Shown piece by piece: positions 59,290 to 64,000 of a stretch of 64,000 nucleotides of DNA. The position numbers and the translations under genes were made by a program. Origin of the DNA: Rutidosis leptorrhynchoides (taxonomy: Eukaryota > Streptophyta > Magnoliopsida > Asterales > Asteraceae); contig NC_092334.1 in assembly GCF_046630445.1 (NCBI RefSeq), positions 107,953,001 to 108,017,000 of the forward strand, written 5' to 3'. Every line of letters begins with the position of its first letter. The first letter of the stretch is position 1. The notes beneath the pieces were generated by a model. The model ran no database searches, was not told the origin of the DNA, and was given only the letters and a program-made list of their open reading frames with translations.

Positions 59290-61353
59290 CTTGAGCGTTG
59301 CTTGTCCTCAAGCAATATCGTCTTGAAATACTAGAATCACTTCTTTATTTTTCACACTTTGTACATCAGTGATTTCTATACGGCGGTATAAACAATGGTA
59401 GTAACGATATGGTTTACAGTCTCACATGACTATAAAAATTTAGATCCATTAAGGAAATTGGATCTTTATGAAAACATTTGATCTTTTGAAAATTAAATCT
59501 AGTTTTTACCCTAGATAAGTTTTCCGGAATAACCCTTCACCGGTGTTTGCAAATTATTTTTGTGGGTTTGGTGGGTTTCAGATTTAAAAATTTTAGCTCA
59601 AAACTTGCGGTTTTGTGTCACCCACTTGCTAACCTTGTATTAGGAAAGCAACACGTCCAGTTTACTTGTCCCGTATATTACCTTTCGGTAAACTACCGTC
59701 CGGTTGTAAAGGAAAGCGTTGAACAAGTCAACTGTTAAGGCAATGTCCCCTGACAAGCTTTTAATTATAGTTTATAACGTGTCGGACGCAATTACTATCC
59801 TTGGTAGGAGCAATAGTAAAGCTCACCCTTATAATTTTTCGGTATGGCACAAGGTCCTGTCTTTGACCATGCTATGCAACCACCGTTCTTACGGTTGACA
59901 CCCGATTTGGTTCAGGTGACCTAATGAATTCCAGGTGAATTCCTAGGATTTTACGTTCAATGGTAATGAACGCATTGAAAATAGGTTTTTAGAAAACAAA
60001 TCGGTTTGTAATTTTAGATCAAAATATTTTCTCGTTCAGGCTCGAGTTTAGATATCATTGAATTCCATGAGTTTGTAATTCTCAATCTTTAAGGTCAATC
60101 TCAAGGATTGAGTAATATCAGGCTTAAAAGCTGATTTTTGATCTTTTAAGGAGATTATCCTTTCTGGGGATCTGATTCATTAGTCTTATCAAGCTAATTT
60201 GCACGGTGCCCCCCATTGTGCGAGATAAATCCTTCTCATGGTTAGGATAAATCTAACCACATGGCGACCCTGTTTGATGCTGAGGTCCGTGGATTTCCTG
60301 CTGATTTTAGTGATGACTTTTCTAGGTTTTTCGTCAACCTACAGCTGGTCTGGACGACAACTTCCTGACCTAAATCAAGAAGCGCGTTTCTTTTTCGGAA
60401 GACTTTACTTCCTTTTAATGATGAAATTGATTCATCGTGTAGATCCATCTTTCTTACAGTAAATCAGATAAAAAAATTTTAGTTTAGTCCAAAGCAAAAG
60501 TATTTTCAGTTATTTGTACAAAAATATGTGACATATGTTTTGAATAACTTGGAGAATTTTCCCACACTTGGCTTTTATTTTCCTTTTTATTGTCCTCTAT
60601 TCCATTTTAAATGAATTTTAACATTTTGGTTTGTTTCTCAATTTATGTCCTTTTCGAGGTAACAATAATTTCGGTGTTAACACCTAGTTTTATCGTTCAT
60701 AAATATGTATAAACATGATTTTGAGTTCATTTAGTTAAAAATTTATAAAAATTTTACTAGAATTGGGTAGTCAGTATATAAGACTAGGGTTGTTCTTTAT
60801 TATCAGAGAGCACTATATTCTAATACAACTACTACTTTACTAGTATTTCTAATGGTAACCAAGTGTATAAAGTAAAAATTTTAAAATCCGAAAGAATTTA
60901 ACCCCTTCCCACACTTAAGATCTTGCAATGCCCTCATTTGCAAGAAATCAGTAACAATTTAAATTATTGAGGGTGATTTGTGTGAAAATGATTAAATTTT
61001 ACCAAAGTTTCCAAACATATTTGTGTTTGTTTGCTGAATGATAAATGGTGCACATCATTTGTTCATTCCGTCTTGTTGTTACATCACATTTATTTGTCAT
61101 CTTGTCGTCAAAATTAGTTGATTTTGCTGAACTTAATGCCAGTCTTTGAAAATGCGTTGTTTTACCCTGTTGTGTACATAAGATAAACTGCAAACATATA
61201 TACATATTTTTGAAGTTTGGTATATTACCCCACATTCAAAAATTATTAAAATCTAAGAATAAAAGTTAGAAAATTATAAAAACTATTACAATATTAACAT
61301 AAGTATTAAACGTATCAACATTACAAATTACAAAATAAATAAAACTAAGTAGA
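59290..61353 (-). other. Non-coding spacer between ORF1 and 3' LTR
   Basis: No credible coding frame on either strand; short frames at 59547-59738 and 60238-60462 are unrecognised. In a full Athila-type element this is where pol would lie, so pol has been lost. Confidence 0.45.
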
Positions 61354-62706
61354 CTAGGGATGATACTGATACCAGTAGGGGTTCCATGCATAACCATAGG
61401 TGCTATAAAATGCTTCGGTTGGGTTATACGTAGGATACGGTGGTTGAATCTCTATAGACCAGGGAGGGAATATGGGCTTTGTAGTAGGAATATAGTTTCT
61501 ACCTATATGTTGGCAATAAGCTATGATTTGGTTTTGATGAACTTGCCAATATTCAAATGCTCTATGTCTAGCATTTTCGTACTCCTGTGAAGCTATAAAC
61601 CTTTGCATTTCTTGCATTTCATTTCCCCCTCCTACATTACCTTGCTGTTGGTTTCTCTCAACCTGTGGATGTCTACCATGGTATTGTACTGCGGCGTTAT
61701 TTCGCCTCTTCAAAACTTTCGCACCATGGTATACATTTAAACCTATTGTATCGCGGGGTTCTGGTTCTTCGACTAATAATCCCCCCCGACTTATATCCAC
61801 ACCGAGATATTTAGCAATCAAAGTAATAAATATATCACCTCCTATTATGCTATGCGGTCTCATCCCCCTAACCATAGCTGATAAATAATAACCCACACAA
61901 TAAGGTATACTTACAGCGCTTTGTGGGTCTCGAATACACATATGGTAAAACAAATCCTATTCATTTACCTTTTCCTTATTCTTACCTCTTTGTGTAATCG
62001 AATTAGCTAAAAACCTATGAATTACTCTTAATTCAGCTCTATCTATATCCAAATAAGAGTAATTTCCCCCTTTGAATCGGTGATGGCTTGTCATTTGACT
62101 CCATACACCATGTGTATCAAAATTTTCATCTATCTTTCTACCATTTAGTATCAACCCTCTACAATCGGCAGATGCTAACTCCTCAGGCGTATATATACGT
62201 AAAGCCTGAGCCATGTCTAGTAAAGACATGTGGCGCATCGAACCTCCTAACAAAAATCTAATAAAAGATCGATCGGTTAAACTAGCTACCCGATCATTTA
62301 ATTCTATACTACACAACAATTCTTCACACCATACTTTATATACAGGTCTACGCATGGTGAATAAACGTACCCAGTCGTTAAAAGTAGAATTACCATACCT
62401 CTGTGCAAGTAATTCCCTAATTGGCCCGGCCAATTCTACAGCTTCTAATGGTCCCCATTCTATGACCCTAGGTACCTCAACAACTTTAGAATGAAGAGTA
62501 TGCAAACCCCTTTGGTATTTTGGATAATCTATCCAAAGTCTGTCAAATCTCAGGTTCGGGTGCAAATCTTCCAAGTGCATATCAGAAAATGTCATGACTG
62601 GATGAGGTATATCTTGTTTGTAGTAGTTATCCACCTCCTGTTGTTCCGCATTCTCAGCAGGAGCATTGCGAGCTTGGGATGAAGATTCACCCCTTTCAGT
62701 CAGCAA
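61354..62706 (-). pseudogene. ATHILA ORF1-like protein, one in-frame stop
   Basis: About 450 codons with a single TAG at 61957-61959 (minus strand). Recognisable blocks: LRFDRLWIDYPKYQRGLHTL; IRELLAQRYGNSTFNDWVRL; RSFIRFLLGGSMRHMSLLDM; RVIHRFLANSITQRGKNKEK; after the stop, IGGDIFITLIAKYLGVDISR. This is the plant 'ATHILA ORF-1 family' seen in Athila-related retrotransposons; its function is not established. The C-terminus is Gln-, Tyr- and Pro-rich. The true start is unclear: the open frame begins without an ATG, so an upstream exon or a lost start is possible. Pol is absent downstream. Confidence 0.7.
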
Positions 62707-63529
62707 AACACATCAAACACAATTTTTGTGCATCCAAATATGCATTAGTGTCAGCAAAATCATCAATCAAAATAATTACAATGACATGATCAATTTATAT
62801 CAAACTTAAGCTCATTTTCATATTTTCATCAAATCTACAGTTTTTCAAATAAGCATATACGAAAATGTTCGCCAAGTTCATAAGCATTCAACTCAAATAA
62901 CATGTCAAAATAATCATTACTAGCAATTAAACAAGTTTCAAATGGCATTATCTCTCAAAAATCAAGTTCATGAATTTTAAACTTGAAAAAGTCCACTTTA
63001 ATTCTCAAAATCATGTTTAGGCTCAAAGTTTGGATCATTTAACTACCTAAACATGTTACACTACTTAATTTAGCAACAATTCATGACAAAAATCGGCCAT
63101 AACCTGTTTATATCAAAAAGCCCCAAATTGCTCAAGAACACAAACCCTAGATTACTCAAAATTTGAAGTTTAAGACTTCTAATCATGTTAAATAGCATCA
63201 ATCTAGGTTATACAAGCATAATACATAAGCAATTTAAGCATAATTACACTAAAAAGCATCAAAATCGAATTGGGGAAAAAATTGCTCAAGAACACTAATT
63301 TTCGGATTAAATGGTGTTTAGGTGTAGAAATTTACCGTTTTTCTTGAGTAATTCCTTGATAGCATCCTTCTCAACATGATTTTAGTAAAAGATTTGATGA
63401 TTAATGGTTAAAAATTGTGATTTTGGGGGTGTTTTCTCGGGTTTTTGCGCAGTATTTTCGGGTTTTATTTGTGTTGTGGTGTGCAAATGAACTGCTCTTT
63501 ACGTTTTATTTTTTTCTGGGTTTTGGTCC
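62707..63529 (-). other. Leader of the Athila-like element
   Basis: Non-coding, AT-rich. Repeated ATCATGTT, CATCAAAAT-like words are present but no ordered repeat. It ends at the paired hairpin. Confidence 0.4.
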
Positions 63530-63577
63530 CTCCGCGAGTCGCGGTGTTTGAACCTTCAAACTCCGCGAGTCGCGGAG
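63530..63577. repeat. Paired GC-rich hairpins in the leader
   Basis: CTCCGCGAGTCGCGG (63530-63544) and CTCCGCGAGTCGCGGAG (63561-63577), again 16-17 nt apart with CTTCAAA before the second. The flanking sequences are unrelated to those at 58759. Confidence 0.85.
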
Positions 63578-63579
63578 TT

Positions 63580-63581
<2 letters not shown>

Positions 63582-63650
<69 letters not shown>
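63582..63650. repeat. (AT)n microsatellite
   Basis: AT array five bases after the hairpin pair. Confidence 0.9.
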
Positions 63651-63653
<3 letters not shown>

Positions 63654-64000
63654 AACATCTTATACTAATTAAAACAATTAAGTAATTAATTTTAAAATTT
63701 TGTTTCCCTTGTTATTTAGGACGAGGTCGTTTCGGATCGATGTCCTAGTCCGTCCTTCGACAAAATTTTAAAATTTGTCTTTTTGTAGCGATTGTTTTAA
63801 AAGCTAAGATTTTTGGGGTTTTTTTTAATGTTTTTGGCATACTTTAATTCAATAAGATTAAAAATAATGATAATAAAAGTTCTCGTCCCTCCCTTGGGTA
63901 AAGCAATTTCGGTTCAAAGACCTAGTCTTCAACTTACGACGAATTTTAAAAATCATATTTTTAACTTAGCGAGATAAAGTAAATTTTTGTTTTTAAATTC
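63651..64000. other. Untranslated leader at the window edge
   Basis: Contains two related phrases, GTTATTTAGGACGAGGTCG near 63709 and CTCGTCCCTCCCTTGGG near 63883, each followed by TTTCGG and GACCTAGT/TCCTAGTC-like words about 20-30 bases later: an imperfect ~170-bp repeat. No gene. Confidence 0.4.

Larger units (their letters stand above)
57283..64000 (-). mobile_element. Athila/Tat-like minus-strand LTR element, reaching the window edge
   Basis: From right to left (element sense): leader, an ATHILA-ORF1-like gene (62706-61354), ~2 kb of non-coding sequence, then a probable 3' LTR (59289 to ~57283). No RT or integrase is seen, so within the window it looks non-autonomous. The 5' LTR and PBS must lie beyond 64000. 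The left limit is uncertain. Confidence 0.55.

Noticed and set aside
62692-63377. Short first exon (ATG at 63377, GT at 63335) spliced to the ATHILA-like ORF.
   Set aside because: The exon ends in phase 0 but the best AG acceptor (62693-62694) would need a different phase, so the model does not join in frame.

Overview
The window is nuclear plant DNA, AT-rich, TE-dense and with intron-containing genes. The LTR families look like those of Asteraceae (daisy family). That placement rests on my memory of repeat families and on the gene families present, so treat it as likely but not proven. Only two intact host protein genes are present, both on the + strand: a SPOC/TFIIS-domain transcription regulator (28083-31611, four coding exons) and a DnaJ/DUF3444 protein (35779-37734, single coding exon). 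Each has a long 5'-UTR intron.

Left arm (1-23621). It starts with a decayed LINE ORF2 end, followed by a Helitron with both termini (822-4243) carrying a captured tRNA-methyltransferase (TRM5-like) exon, a tRNA-derived SINE, and a MULE-type MITE with a 9-bp target-site duplication (TSD). Next comes a three-level nest. The outermost layer is a minus-strand solo LTR (6649-23616, TSD CTCTC). A plus-strand Ty3/gypsy chromovirus-like element (7369-23327, LTRs about 3.5 kb) sits inside it, and a second solo LTR of that family (18863-22299, TSD CCTTT) sits in its 3' LTR. Between its primer-binding site and gag, the gypsy element carries a highly acidic ORF broken by one stop and an intact 230-codon F-box protein ORF. 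Its gag-pol frame has four stop codons and one frameshift.

Middle (23622-44329). The two host genes lie here with MITEs (hAT types, a Stowaway-like tail), a SINE, LINE fragments on both strands, a duplicated 3' end of the DnaJ gene (41124-41610), and a second MULE-type MITE (43399-44045).

Right arm (44330-64000). A complete minus-strand LTR element (44335-55352, TSD AACAT) lacks gag-pol. It keeps one coiled-coil-like accessory ORF on its own strand and an antisense 57-codon two-helix membrane ORF. Beyond it lie an O-fucosyltransferase pseudogene that runs straight into about 455 bp of degenerate telomere-type repeat, LTR fragments, and a minus-strand Athila-like element that reaches the window edge and has paired GC-rich hairpins.

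Main point: the two gypsy-type elements share leader, PBS, PPT and LTR-end motifs, yet each carries a different non-gag-pol ORF in the slot after the PBS. A potential 5' splice site is conserved in their LTRs, and a splice-acceptor-like sequence lies just before the F-box ORF. This suggests a family of plant retrotransposons that express cargo proteins from spliced RNA; the F-box cargo is the most interesting.
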